From Pithys albifrons albifrons (lineage: Eukaryota; Chordata; Aves; Passeriformes; Thamnophilidae), in contig NC_092475.1 in assembly GCF_047495875.1 (NCBI RefSeq), positions 7,778,501 through 7,842,500 of the forward strand: a stretch of 64,000 bases of DNA, in the 5' to 3' direction. Positions 1 to 10,420 of this stretch are shown in pieces. The notes below the pieces were generated by a model. The model saw only the letters and a list, made by a program, of their open reading frames with translations. It had not been told where the DNA came from and did not search any database. How positions within the stretch are numbered: position 1 is the stretch's first letter; the number at the start of each line of letters is the position of its first letter. The translations under genes were made by a program, and so were the position numbers.

Positions 1-329
1 ACTTCAGAAATGGAAGAAACTTCTTAAACACAAAGAAAGTATCTTGTCCAGACAAGTAAATAATTAAACTTGCTTTTTAAGGAAAGCATAGGAAATGGTT
101 TTTATCATCTATCTATTAGTTAGAAGAGGAGACATGGCTTTCAAATATCCCTTTGCAGAACAAAAACCTCGTAACAGAACTTTTTATCTAATCCATGTAG
201 TTGTCAAAACATGAGGAGGCAAAGGGGACATGGCAGATGAAGTAAACACAAAAGGTGAAGCAGCACAGTCAGAAGTTGTTCTGAAGTGTTGTCCTCCATG
301 CAAAAATGCTGGCAAATGCAGAGACAGTT
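1..329. other. Unique AT-rich sequence, no gene
   Basis: No repeat, exon or structured element was recognised. Open frames are short and stops occur in all frames. It runs into the CpG-bearing element that follows. Confidence 0.5.
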
Positions 330-780
330 AAAGGTGCAACATGTTTAAATCCAGCCCAGTTCCACATCTCAGTTTCCATTTATTACGGTTTGCTATTTTC
401 GAGCGGATCCTGAGTCATAAACATGGCTGCCAGGAGCTCCACCTGGGTCCCATGAAGGAGATAATAAATAGCCCTGCCCCGACGTTCTCCTGTCACATCA
501 CTGAGATTGCAGTGATTGCTTTGGGGCTTTCCAGCGGGCCCGAGGAGCCGTGTCCCCTGTGCTTCCCTCTCTCCATCAGTCGTGGCTGTAAAACATTTTC
601 ATCTGTGCTCTGTATCACAAAGCATCTGCACTTTATTATAGTTCATCTTTGTGCCAAGAAAGGAATACGTTTTGGAACTTCCGAGCACCATCATATAATT
701 TTCATTAATAAAAGGAGGAGGGAAGTGCCATCATCCAGCACTTGAAATGACCTTACAAGGAGACCCACATTAAACCGTGC
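330..780. promoter_or_regulatory. Candidate conserved noncoding element with raised CpG
   Basis: Roughly a dozen CpG dinucleotides lie in 450 bases, clearly more than in the flanks. AP-1-like (TGAGTCATAA) and E-box (CACCTGG) words sit beside homeodomain/MEF2-like AT words (CATTAATAAAAGG). A 134-codon frame opens on the plus strand at 341-745. It has no recognised domain, and its composition (many H, C and S residues) does not look like a known family. I infer an enhancer, or a weak non-coding RNA promoter, rather than an exon. Conservation was not tested. Confidence 0.3.
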
Positions 781-1765
781 AGGGACAAAACCTCAGGGCT
801 GGCAGGGCCCAGGTTACCCCTGCTACAAGTTCCTTGATGTTCCACCAATAAAGAGCATTCAATGCCAATGTTTTGGTATTAAAAAAAACTAAGAAAAAAG
901 ATTAAAATAAACGGGGATTACATATAGAACATAAAATAGTGATATCCTGTAGAGGCCATATATCAGCTCAAATACAATCAGCAGTATAACCACAACAAGC
1001 CATGGCTGGTTTTTAAAACCTTGCAGGGGAAAGCAAAGCCTTTGTAGCATTGCTTATTAGCATTTATTCCTAGAATAATCTGTGCCAGAATTAGCCACTG
1101 TCAGCACAGAGAAGGCTGTACCATCCTCTCTGGGGTTTTTTTTAGAAGAAAGAAGGTGTAATGGTGCAGCCACAAAACTAAGGAATTCCCAGGCCTTTCA
1201 CAGACCTTGACAAGGCACTAATGATAACACCTTGCTCTCTCCTCATGTCATCCTTCCATTTGTTTTTTTCAGTAGTATGAAGTTTATCAGTGTGTGCTGC
1301 CAAGTACCTGGTGGCCTCTATGGCTTGAGCTCAACATCATTGGAAAAGCTGTTGGAGAAGCTCAGCCCAACTAATCCTTCCCTGTCCTGTTTTCCAGTGG
1401 CATTTATTTTCTCCCTGAATTTAGAAGATCATTTCATTTACCTGTCTCCCAGAACTGGTCTTCATGAGACCACAATGAAGGCAAAAAGGTCAATCAGAGC
1501 TTGAAGCTGCAAAGTGTTTTGCAAGTGCAAATTATTTTCCTCCCATGGACTTCTCAGCGAAGTTATGGAGATAATATTTTAGCTTTTATTTTTTTTCTTA
1601 CCCAGTTTTAAATTGTTATCTTGAAAATGCACAATAGCAAATTTTTACAAACTTTAGCCAATCAGGATCAGCCCTCCCAGATAATGTAAATACAATTAGT
1701 TGATTTAAAGCACATTTCATGTTCTGCTTATCTGCTAAGTGTTCCAGTTATGGCGTTCATACAGA
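781..1765. other. Unique noncoding sequence
   Basis: No gene or transposon was recognised. Short A runs lie near 880-900 and a T run near 1136-1143. A 90-codon plus frame (1232-1504) has no domain and is taken as chance. Confidence 0.5.
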
Positions 1766-1778
1766 ATGAGTCACTCAT
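1766..1778. promoter_or_regulatory. Palindromic AP-1/NF-E2-like site
   Basis: ATGAGTCACTCAT is a perfect inverted repeat around a central C. It contains the AP-1 core TGAGTCA at 1767-1773. A match of this length suggests a bZIP dimer site, but occupancy cannot be read from sequence. Confidence 0.4.
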
Positions 1779-2320
1779 ACATATTCCTCAAGGAAGAGCC
1801 AAAAGACGGAAGGGAAATACAGCCTGAGGAAAAAGTCTATAAAGATTTCTCGCTTTTCTAATCCCTTCTCTCTAATGTTTCTTTGTAAATTTGTCAGATG
1901 GGAATGAAATTGCCTCATAACTCTCCAGATGTGAAGAGCATCACTGCACAAAATTACGTACTTGTCAAAGCAAGGGGGAATTTATGTTGGTGTTCCTGAG
2001 ATGTGATTTTATTCAGTCTATTTCCTTTGTGCACATCATAGCAACTAGAAAGACAAAAACAGCTAGTTTATGTATATCTTCTTTTTTGCCCCCCCGCCCC
2101 CCTCTTTTTTTCACCTCTGGTGAATTTTTTAGCTTCTATTTTTCCCTTTTGTTTTCTTATCCCCCTCCCCTCCCTCCTTTTATCTACTGCTTATTGCTAG
2201 TGACAGTAAACTTCATCCAACAACAGTGTGATGAGAGCAGCTCTGATTCTACCAGCACCAGGCAGTTCAGACAAGTGCTGCAGTAATTTTCCCTCTGGAG
2301 CACAGAGAAAGGTGTGGCTT
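1779..2320. other. Unique sequence with C-rich and pyrimidine-rich tracts
   Basis: The plus strand is pyrimidine-rich from about 2077 to 2180. There is a C7-G-C6 run (2089-2102), a T7 run, and CCCCCTCCCCTCCCTCC at 2161-2177. The minus strand then carries G5, G4, G3 and G2 runs, one G short of a canonical quadruplex. The 100-codon frame over this tract is low-complexity and is not called as a gene. Confidence 0.55.
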
Positions 2321-3230
2321 CTCTCCTGGTTAGAAAAGATGTTAGTTTCAAAACCTGCAATATTTGTTACAGGGAACCAAATTATTATTTAATTGAATGC
2401 TTTGCTTCGTATTTTAGTATTTTAATCTAAACCCTGCGCATTTTCACTCCAAAGCTCCTACAATTAACCACTGTGGGTAAACTTACTGAAAACTTTCTAA
2501 GTCCAGGTTGTTTGTGCTGTTTTGAATACTATAGTTGGCAGTCTTTGAGCAGTATTTCTTCCTTTAGTTTAAAGCTCTAGGATAAAAGTAAGTCTAAAGC
2601 ATTAGGTACATAAACTGCTCTGAATTTCAGCTACTGCTGGCCATGACCTTCTTGAGACATTTAAAAAATTTCAGCTTTTTAATCCTCCTATTTGTGTTTC
2701 TCCAAGACACCTCAGATGATTTTAAAACTATTATTGATGGAGGAAAAAATAAGCCAGCTAAATGAGATCTTCACATCATTGTTCATGATGATTTGTGAAC
2801 CTCTTCTAAGCAGCTGGGATGACTCTTCTCACTTAAACATGGACTTTTGGGTGCCCTCTGAGGGCTCAGGATGGGAAGAATTGCAGATTTACCTATACTT
2901 CACAATACTTGTCCTAAGCCCAGTCCAGGGCTTCCCCCTCTTGCATACACCTACTGACCATCTGCCTCCATCAAGGAGGGTCTGGATGAGTGACTTGGCC
3001 TGGACATCCTTCAGGTGAGAAGAACCTGGATGCACATGCCCAGCCAGCTTGGTTTATTTTAATTCATGTCACTCTCCTGGGCTTGTGTTGGATCAGATGC
3101 TCTTCCAGCCATATTTTAGGAATAATCAAGCTCTGGTTTCATCTTAAATAGCAAATTTCGGCTCTTACAATCTGGCCATTTGTGAAGCCTTGTGTAACTA
3201 AAGATGGGTGTAAGTTATGAAAATCAAATG
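2321..3230. other. Unique noncoding sequence
   Basis: AT-rich, with no recognised repeat. A 108-codon plus frame (2692-3018) shows no family signature and is interpreted as a chance frame. Confidence 0.45.
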
Positions 3231-3273
3231 CCTCCTCCTTTTTTTTTTCCCCTTCTTTTTCCCTTCCTCCTTT
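3231..3273. repeat. Uninterrupted 43-base polypyrimidine tract
   Basis: Every base from 3231 to 3273 is C or T: CCTCCTCC, then T10, then mixed C/T runs. Such homopurine/homopyrimidine tracts can form triplex (H-DNA) and often vary in length between individuals. No mirror symmetry was demonstrated beyond the general C/T alternation. Confidence 0.85.
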
Positions 3274-4199
3274 AGTGTTCACTTTCAGTGTTTGGAAGTT
3301 GGTGTTCATTTCCCTACTTGTATTTAAGACCATCCCTATTCTGAGAGTGCAAAACTTTGATGTGCTCACACACCAAGACAAGCTGTGTGTTTATAAGTAA
3401 AAGAAACATCCTCAATTTGATGCATGGGATAAGAGTAGGTGATATGCTGAGGATGTCATGATTTTGCAGGAGAATGTTAGAAAAAATATTTAACTGGATG
3501 TTAAGCTGTCTGGGAGGTGGACTGTGAGGTTAGAAAAAATTTGTAAGTACTAAAGCCCAACTTGGCTCCATCTCTGCTAAGGAATTACTTGTAAAAATAC
3601 ATTTGAACTAGTTCTCAAACTGGTTTTAAGCCACTTAAAAAACATGTCCAGGCTTGTAGTAGAGGTGTAATAACTCAGGGCTGAGAAGAGGCAGTCCTGG
3701 GCTGTTCACCAGGACAGAGATGTTTTGTTTGTGCTACCTGTTGGACCAAAAGGTGAGGGTGTTTCTTCTGCTTTCATTGTGGTCTGTCCTTGTAAGTGTC
3801 TGTGTGTGAAACAGTCCTTGAAGTCAATGAGCCCTCCATGCTCTTGGTTAACATGAGAAGTCCATCAGCATTTTATCTTGGTGAGGGTGTAAAATACTGG
3901 TTTAAAACGATGTAGAAGAGTTTCTGGAGTCACCTCAATGGCTTCTTAATCCCTGCAGTATATGGGGTATAAAATTATCCTGTATTGATGGAGCTGGAGG
4001 TTGGTCTGAGCAGTCTTGACCAGGCGCCTGGAGATCTCTGCAAAAAGTAGCAAAGTAAATGGCAAAGCCACCTATTGTAAAGTAACAAAAAGAATTTTTA
4101 TTATTGCTTTTTTCTCCCTTTTGTATTTTGCTTCCCATTCTGATCGGATGTACATTGTTTATAACCCCTAGTTTACTGGCCCCAAATATCATTACAATG
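3274..4199. other. Unique noncoding sequence
   Basis: No repeat or gene was recognised. The 85-codon minus frame at 3935-4192 has no family signature. Confidence 0.45.
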
Positions 4200-4860
4200 T
4201 CTGCACTATGATATATGTTTGGTTGTTACCCTTTTAATGGATAAAAAAAGATTTAAGTACTTCATTCTGTTGCATTTTGACAGCTGTTAGCCATCATTTT
4301 TCCATTCACCTGCATTTAGCAATCCCATAAAGGGAGGCAATCTCCGAACTAACAAGAGCTGGGCCCTGCAAGGTGATAATTCTGTATCACTTTGGCCTAT
4401 AAATACCTGCCAGGCTTTGCGCTGAGTCAGCAGTCTGTAACAAAGTGGCAGCCGTGCCCTTTTATCTGTGTGAGTGTTTCACAGCAATTGGACTATCAGC
4501 CCCTGCAGTGAAAATCCATAGTATCGATCAGGCTATTTCTCCACTGTAATTCTTTTGTAGGAAATCCCTGATGACAAATTTTATCTGCACCACTTTTTGA
4601 TTGCTGGCTTGATGTAAGCGATCTCCAAGGGCAGAGTTAAGCTCCTGGCCGTTCCACATTATCAAGCACCAGCTTTATTTACTGAAACTACACTTGTGGT
4701 CACCAACAAAAATAAAAAAGTGAGAGAGAAAGAAAGGAGGAGGCGGAGGAGGCTGAAAATTAAGAGCAAAATAATATTTCAAGATGCAGGAGCGAGGGGG
4801 TAAAATGAGTTGCATCAGCTGCTTGATTCTTAAGTGCAAGTGTGTATAAAGGCATAACCA
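4200..4860. promoter_or_regulatory. Candidate long-range enhancer (dense motif cluster)
   Basis: This stretch lacks simple repeats and transposon signatures and is rich in specific words. They include a Maf recognition element (4420-4432), a MEF2-like CTATAAATAC (4398-4407), a CAATTGG word near 4485, an ATCGAT Cut/ONECUT-like word near 4522, and a tandem NKX2-like pair TAAGTG/CAAGTG (4831-4842). A purine block (AGGAGGAGGCGGAGGAGG) sits at about 4736-4753. The mix resembles vertebrate developmental noncoding elements. The claim rests on sequence character only. Confidence 0.35.
4420..4432. promoter_or_regulatory. T-MARE (Maf recognition element)
   Basis: CGCTGAGTCAGCA matches the Maf/NF-E2/NRF consensus TGCTGAGTCAGCA at 12 of 13 positions. 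The inner 11 bases GCTGAGTCAGC form the full inverted site around the AP-1 core TGAGTCA (4423-4429). Large Maf homodimers or small Maf-CNC heterodimers bind such sites. Confidence 0.5.
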
Positions 4861-5893
4861 ACAGGAATATGTTCTGATAAAAATGTCCACATGATACAGG
4901 GCTGTATGTAGAAAGTGGGTTGGGGTTGGACCTGGTCCTGCAAGCTCTTGTTCATATGTAGGGTCCTAGAGGTGCCTCCAGGAACCCCCTGCTGGGTGCA
5001 CATCAGGAAGTAGGAAGGACTGGGTTTCATTCTCCTTCCAAACTGATAAACATTCCTTCTGAGCTGCTTCCCTTTACCCATTGCAGTAGGACTTGGGCCA
5101 CACAAGGGCCTGCTGTTGTGATAAGGCTTCAGTGCTTTCCATGTTCTCGAGCGTGAAGTGGGCTCTGCTCAGAGCAGATGCCAATGAAAAGCTTCTCCAG
5201 GTGCAAACCTCTTGTTTAAACATATCCATAGTAGAAATTTGCATTAGTGATACCACCCTGTGGATTATTTGAGGCTCTTTAACCTACAAACTTGAAAATC
5301 CTATAAAAGGAAGCTCAGGATTTTCCATCTCCCTCACCTGAGTAAGGCTGAGGAGCATCAGATATTACAGAACTCATAGCTGTGAATTCCAAATTTATTC
5401 CAGTTTTGACTTAAATGTAGGTTATTGTCTCAGCAGAGTTATTACATACTATCCCTTGGACACCTTAAGTTACTAACTTTTGCACTCTTGATGAATGAGC
5501 CCCTCACTCTTGTGCCCTCAGGGAGGTTTTCTCACAGGCAGTTGTTGCTGTAGTACTTTGGTGTTACTCAGTATGACTTTGCAGAGATATTTTCTTTTTA
5601 CCCAAGTAATGCAGCATGAAATAGGGAAATGATGTCTTGTGTTTTTATTTAAAGCCCTGAGTCACTGACAGATCCCAAACATGACACATACAGTACGAAA
5701 TTACTTAGGAAAATAGTCTACCTCTGCTTTGCTTTCTTTTCACCCAAAACATGTGAAGCACAGAACTAAAAATAGCTTTGCATGGCAATGAGTCCTCCAT
5801 CAAGAAAATATCTGTTTGCATTGCTGGGCTCCTGCCTGTGACTGTGTCACTCTGCTAAAATTCAGGTGCCTAGGAAACATATATCTTCAGATA
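4861..5893. other. Unique noncoding sequence
   Basis: Overlapping minus-strand frames of 60-91 codons (4830-5256) have no recognised domains. No transposon or RNA gene was seen. Confidence 0.45.
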
Positions 5894-5921
5894 TAAACAT
5901 ATATCCAAAGATATATGTTTA
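5894..5921. other. Perfect 11-bp AT-rich hairpin
   Basis: TAAACATATAT (5894-5904) and ATATATGTTTA (5911-5921) are exact reverse complements around a 6-base loop. The arms contain forkhead-like TAAACA words. A terminator role makes no sense in this genome. It is most likely a chance or replication-slippage structure. Confidence 0.7.
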
Positions 5922-6734
5922 CTGAACAACATATATTGGATTAGGCATGGAGCCAGTCCAATTTCATGACTACACCTTTGAAAAACTGTCTGATTAATAC
6001 TGAGAGGAATAATTGTATGTGAAAGGAATAGCAAACATTACCCACTGGAATGGATTTTCAGCAGATAATGTGAAATACTTTGTCCATTCTGAACCTTATC
6101 CCATTGAAAAGCACTTTAATAATTTTCTTCAGCAATAGCTCAAATTAAATAAATTAATACCAATTAGGTGTTGAGAGTAATTGGGATTATTTGGGAGAAA
6201 CTATTTTGGCTTTTTATACTGTGGAGCACATTCAAAGTCTGAATAAGTTCAAAGTTTGCAAATTTGATTCATAAAAGTTGAATCATAAAACCCAGAGAGA
6301 GACAATAAGATTTTCAGGGGGAGTTGAATGAATTTTCAAATCAATGAAACCCTTTATGTAAGTTTTACGGACTACAGATCTCTACCCAAGATTTCTGATA
6401 TAATATAGAGAACAAAATTCAAAGCATGCAGTTTAGCCCAAAGTCTGTTATTATTACTGAATTATCATAAATCCCAAATGCTTTGCACAACACTTTTCCT
6501 CCAAATTACCACAGTGTAATCACTCATCCTTCCCTATACCCATGGATGCAATTTTGCCCTGTGCTCGAAAGGTTAGTCTTATCTGTGACTGGATTGACCA
6601 ATGTAAGATCTATTTCATTAACTGCTGGTCTATGTTCCAACCTGGATTTCTAATAAGGCTTTTCAAGTGCTGTTGCCCCCAGTGCCAGGGAGAGGAGAAA
6701 GCCTCTTTTGCAGGACTTAGCCCATGCTAAGCAC
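5922..6734. other. AT-rich unique sequence with homeodomain words
   Basis: The stretch 6040-6260 holds several homeodomain cores: AAATTAATAC near 6151, CAATTAGG (6161-6168) and GTAATTGGGATTA (6177-6189), the last joining a TAATT core to a K50-type GGATTA. It could be a conserved element. No gene is seen; the 62-codon frame at 6542-6730 is unassigned. Confidence 0.35.
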
Positions 6735-7240
6735 ATTTGTCCCTCTGTTCTGGCACTGCTGAGGCACTTCCAGTGCTGGAGGCAGTTCTGGGCCCCTCAT
6801 GGCAGGAGAGACATTGAGGGGCTGGAGGTGTCCAGGGAAGGGCTGGGAAAGGGGCTGGAGCAGCTGAGAGACCTTGGGGGGCTCAGCCTGGAGAAAAGGA
6901 GGCTCAGGGGGACCTTCTTGGTCTCTGCAATCCCTGCCAGGAGGGGGGGATCGGTGGGAGGGGTTGGGCTCTGCCCCAGGGAACAGGGACAGGAGGAGAG
7001 GGAATGGCCGCAAGCAGGGGCAGGTTGGACATCAGGAGGAATTCTCCATGGAAAGGGTGGTCAGGCACTGGAATGGGCTGCCTAGTGAGTTTTGGAGTCC
7101 CCAGCCCTGGAGGTGTCCAAGGAAGGACTGGCAATGGCACTCAGTGCTCTGGGCTGGGGGACAAGGTGGGCATCAGGCACAGGGTGGGCTCCATGGGATG
7201 GGAGGGTTTTTCAAACCTCAGTGATTCTGTGGTTCTATAT
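6735..7240 (+). mobile_element. CR1 LINE 3' fragment
   Basis: This is a 5'-truncated CR1 retrotransposon in plus orientation. It covers the end of ORF2 and the 3' untranslated region. Conceptual translation gives QFWAPHGRRDIEGLE followed by LSLEKRRLRG, typical of the CR1 reverse-transcriptase C terminus. Later parts (REQGQEEREW; GKGGQALEWAA; SPALEVSKEGLAMAL) fall in different frames, so the ORF is broken by indels. It ends in GATTCTGTGGTTCTAT, a decayed CR1 tail. The loss of stretches usually found between GLEQL and LSLEKRR suggests an internal deletion. It is inactive. Confidence 0.9.
6943..6968 (+). other. Canonical G-quadruplex motif inside CR1
   Basis: Four G runs (G7, G3, G4, G3) are separated by loops of 6, 1 and 2 bases (6943-6949, 6956-6958, 6960-6963, 6966-6968). 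This fits the G3+N1-7 rule. It lies within the CR1 copy and is probably a by-product of that element's G-rich strand. Confidence 0.6.
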
Positions 7241-7394
7241 TAGGGCCTTACAGCCTAATGCCAACTTTGATATATCAATAATGCCTCTGAAAAAATAGAT
7301 GACATGGATTGTTTAGAAATTATTTGGATTTATTTGTTTAATTCTTTATCTTTAAATTTACTCCTGATGAAAAGCACTAAATTGACACCAACAG

Positions 7395-7600
7395 TCCCCT
7401 TTTTTTGTGTGTGTGGTACAGACAGGTGTTCACTCAATGCTACATTAGGACCACCAACCCATGTCACTTAAACTACTGAGCAGCCATCAAGTAATAATGA
7501 CTTCCAATTACAACTAATCTGAGCTAGGCTTGAACCAGTGACCTTGAAATAGTCTGTATCCCATTAACAGTTCCCTAAGCCATCCAGTCCCACAGTGCTT
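7395..7600 (-). mobile_element. Ancient tRNA-derived SINE relic
   Basis: Read on the minus strand, the segment starts with a tRNA-like head. TGGCTTAGGGAA (complement of 7571-7582) resembles an A box. GGTTCAAGCC (complement of 7527-7536) matches 10 of 11 bases of the B box. The following body (AGCATTGAGTGAACACC, complement of about 7426-7442) recalls old amniote SINE bodies, though the family name cannot be fixed. It is strongly diverged and too imperfect for a functional tRNA. Its age means it predates modern birds. Confidence 0.45.
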
Positions 7601-8161
7601 GATTGTTCTGAGTATAACAAAAGAGCTTGCCTTTTTTTTCTTTATTTCATTTTTTTTAAACTGCTTGAAATTAAGGGTGGATAGGTATTGAAATACTCAA
7701 TTTACAGCTTCCCTGTCTCTCTAGTACCACATCCAGAAGAACAGCTTTCATTTGCACTGAGAATACCTCCTGCTGAAATGAAATTCTCTTTTCTCAGTCC
7801 TTGATGCCTTGTCTGTCACAGATGGCTTTTGCACACCTGGATCTCAGGAATCAGTAAGAGCTGCCACAATTCTGCCAGGTATGACATTACAGAGTGGTCT
7901 CAGACTCTCATGATGCATCCCCTGTGTTATGGGAGGACATTAAGAGTGAACCGGAAAAGAAATGAGCCATTGGATACTAATTTCTATTTGCAGAATACCT
8001 CTCTTTAAATTTTCTTTATCAATTAGATTTATTTTTAATTTTGTTTATTGTATGCTCAGAACCAGGTAGGCAAATATTTGATATTTTCACCAGATCAAGT
8101 ACCATGTTGATCTGTTCAATACCAGCACTGATGCATCTTTTACCACTTGCTGTGATACAAG
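7601..8161. other. Unique noncoding sequence
   Basis: T-rich runs lie near 7630-7660. The AT-rich stretch 7980-8060 is otherwise featureless. No gene was recognised. Confidence 0.45.
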
Positions 8162-8226
8162 ATGGGCCAAATGTTGGACTCAGTGATCCTGGGGGTCTTT
8201 TCCAAACCTAAATGATTCTGTGACTT
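8162..8226 (+). mobile_element. CR1 LINE terminal tail fragment
   Basis: A very short 5'-truncated CR1: TTGGACTCAGTGATCC, then a GGTCTTTTCCAAACCTAAATG-like stretch and GATTCTGTGACTTTGTG. This is the canonical last ~60 bases of CR1 in plus orientation. Confidence 0.85.
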
Positions 8227-10420
8227 TGTGAAGTGCCTGCAGGGAGGGAGAGGGCAGTGGGAAACCATGGTGGAGCTGCAGGTTCACTTCTTTGTGTGGC
8301 TTGGCCTCCTCTTGTGTCCTGAATAGGTGACTTGCTCGTGGTAGAACAATGGAAACAATACCTTTGTACTTGGATATTAAAAAAATAAAGCCTTCCTGCA
8401 GCATCCCCCCAGCTGGTGAAGGGTTTGCCAGTTCATTTGCACTTTTACAATCTAAAATGGGTTCAGCTGCAGTGCTTTGGTGCACCTTCATGACACCTTC
8501 TGGAAAGAAAAGGTGGCAGTTCATTATGGTTTGTAACCTACCACCTGCCTGGCTCACATTAAGAGATCCAGTGATATTAATGGAAAATTTCATCCTGCTT
8601 TCTTCTCCAAATTTCTGCTGCTTTGGGGCAAATTCAGTGTTTTCATTAACATTTCAGATAAGTCTGGAAAGAGCACAGGCATTAATGCAGATTACAGGCC
8701 AGAAATGCTAAGCAGCAGCAGCTTCCTTTGATCTACTGAGATATGTCAGTTGTAAATATTTCTGCAGCCCTGAAAAGCAGCAACGTGGAATCCTTGTCCA
8801 GATAAACAGGAATTCAGCCACCCTGGTGGCTCCTGCTCTGTTGAGCACATCTGCCCTGCAGTGCCTTCCCAAGCCTCTGGTTTGCGGCTGATGCAGGTGA
8901 AACCCTATTTTGGCAGGGTTAGACCAATGCTCACCTCACATCTCAGCATGTAAGCAGGTCCCCTTAGAGGGACTCATTTCAGATGTTTGCTTCTTAAACT
9001 ACTATGTTTTCCTTTAGAAAATGCACCAGCAGCATGTGCCCTCTTTAGAAACATAGGAGGAGGCAGGAAGGTTTCTCCTTTACACACTAAATCCTGCTTA
9101 GAGTGCCTGCCTGGCAAGGAACAAACCTGAACCAAGCAGATTTCCATAAAGAATTGAAGCTCCAGACCTCCTCCCCACAGAAGTATGGCCTTCCTCCTAA
9201 ACCTTGAATTATTTTGCATGGAATGAGACCAGTTTTCAGTTTCCTGCTGAAGTTTTGCTACTGTGCAGAAAATAAATCCCTTGAGATTTTCAATGCCAGA
9301 AAAAGATCTACCAGACTCTTGACAGGTGGGGTGCACACCTTGGGAAAGACCTTCTGAGGACTTTGGGTCACTCTCCCAAGAACTTTGTTGTATCCAGTGG
9401 TTCTTTACTGTGAAATGTGGAAGCATTCTGTGGAAATAATCACCAGGATGAAAAGGAAGGCTCATGTTTTCTTTGCCCACAGCTTTCCGTCCCCATCTCC
9501 CCACTTTTTAGTCAAGAGAAGCTTAAAATGAAAATTGTATTTTCTTTCCAAGTCAGTTACTGTATCTGGCTGTATTGGCACTTTGCAGCTGGAGGGAATT
9601 AAACCTGGATCCCCCATCTCCAGCTCAGTGTTCCCATGCTGTAATCTCAGTGGGTATAGATGCTGTTACCCAGCTTTAAAAGGAAGAACTTAAGCCTTTC
9701 TTTCCTACACCAGTAAAGGCCAGGAGATGGTTTTGGACAGTGGTTCCTGAGCAGGCAGAGAGCAGGAAAAGACAGGAATATTATTTGTACAAGCAGGTTT
9801 TAAGGCTTATCCATATCCTTATTATTTCCTCATGGATAAACTTGGGCTTGTGCTCTTCCATTGTGGTAATGCTTCTGGCCCTGTTCTCAGAGGTCTTGTT
9901 CACCCCATACACTTTATAGCATGTTTAAATACCTGACCAATATATGACTTTACAAGAATAGTCTCCACATAGGCTTCAAAACTGAATCCTTTTCTTACAA
10001 GGACTTTGAGATTAACAATGTAAAGGAGTAGGCTCAATGCAAGGGAAATTATTCGGTCTCACACAGGTGAGATATGCTGGTCTCTGATTTACCCCCCAAA
10101 AATGAACCAGCTGCACTACAACTAGTATTTGTAAAGTAAGATGTTTTCTTCTCTGCTCCAAACTTGGTGGTATTTTGGCTACACACAACTTTTAATTACA
10201 ATTATAATATGGGACAAGGTAGATTCAGTTTGGCTGGGTCTCAATCAATGTATTCTTGAAAGTAGTCAGCATGAAATCACTTGTTTTACCTTAGCAGTTT
10301 GTACCAGAGAAAATGAATCCTTTAAGCACAAGGACACTTACCTGGGGCAAAACAAAACTACAGAAAATGTATCTTCCAATGAATTGACATCAGTGAGTTT
10401 GTGAGGCTTTTCCCTTTAAC
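8227..10420. other. Unique noncoding sequence, possible element at 8470-8790
   Basis: No gene was recognised. Frames of 137 codons (minus, 8180-8593), 120 codons (plus, 8349-8711) and 176 codons (minus, 8974-9504) overlap on both strands and show no domains. The section 8470-8790 is free of simple repeats and contains words such as GATATTAATGG and TTGTAAATATTTC that would suit a conserved element. An 87-codon frame at 10141-10404 is unassigned. Confidence 0.4.

Noticed and set aside
2161..2177. G-quadruplex on the minus strand of the C-rich tract
   Set aside because: Runs are G5, G4, G3 and G2, so the fourth run falls short of the canonical rule.
4398..4407. CTATAAATAC as a TATA box
   Set aside because: No initiator, CpG island or downstream frame supports a promoter. 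It reads better as a MEF2-like word inside an enhancer-type segment.
7527..7582. Possible tRNA gene on the minus strand
   Set aside because: A- and B-box-like words are present, but no cloverleaf can be closed and no terminator T run is placed correctly. A SINE relic fits better.
8974..9504. 176-codon minus-strand frame
   Set aside because: No recognisable domain or signal peptide. One frame of this size is expected by chance in 64 kb read on six frames.
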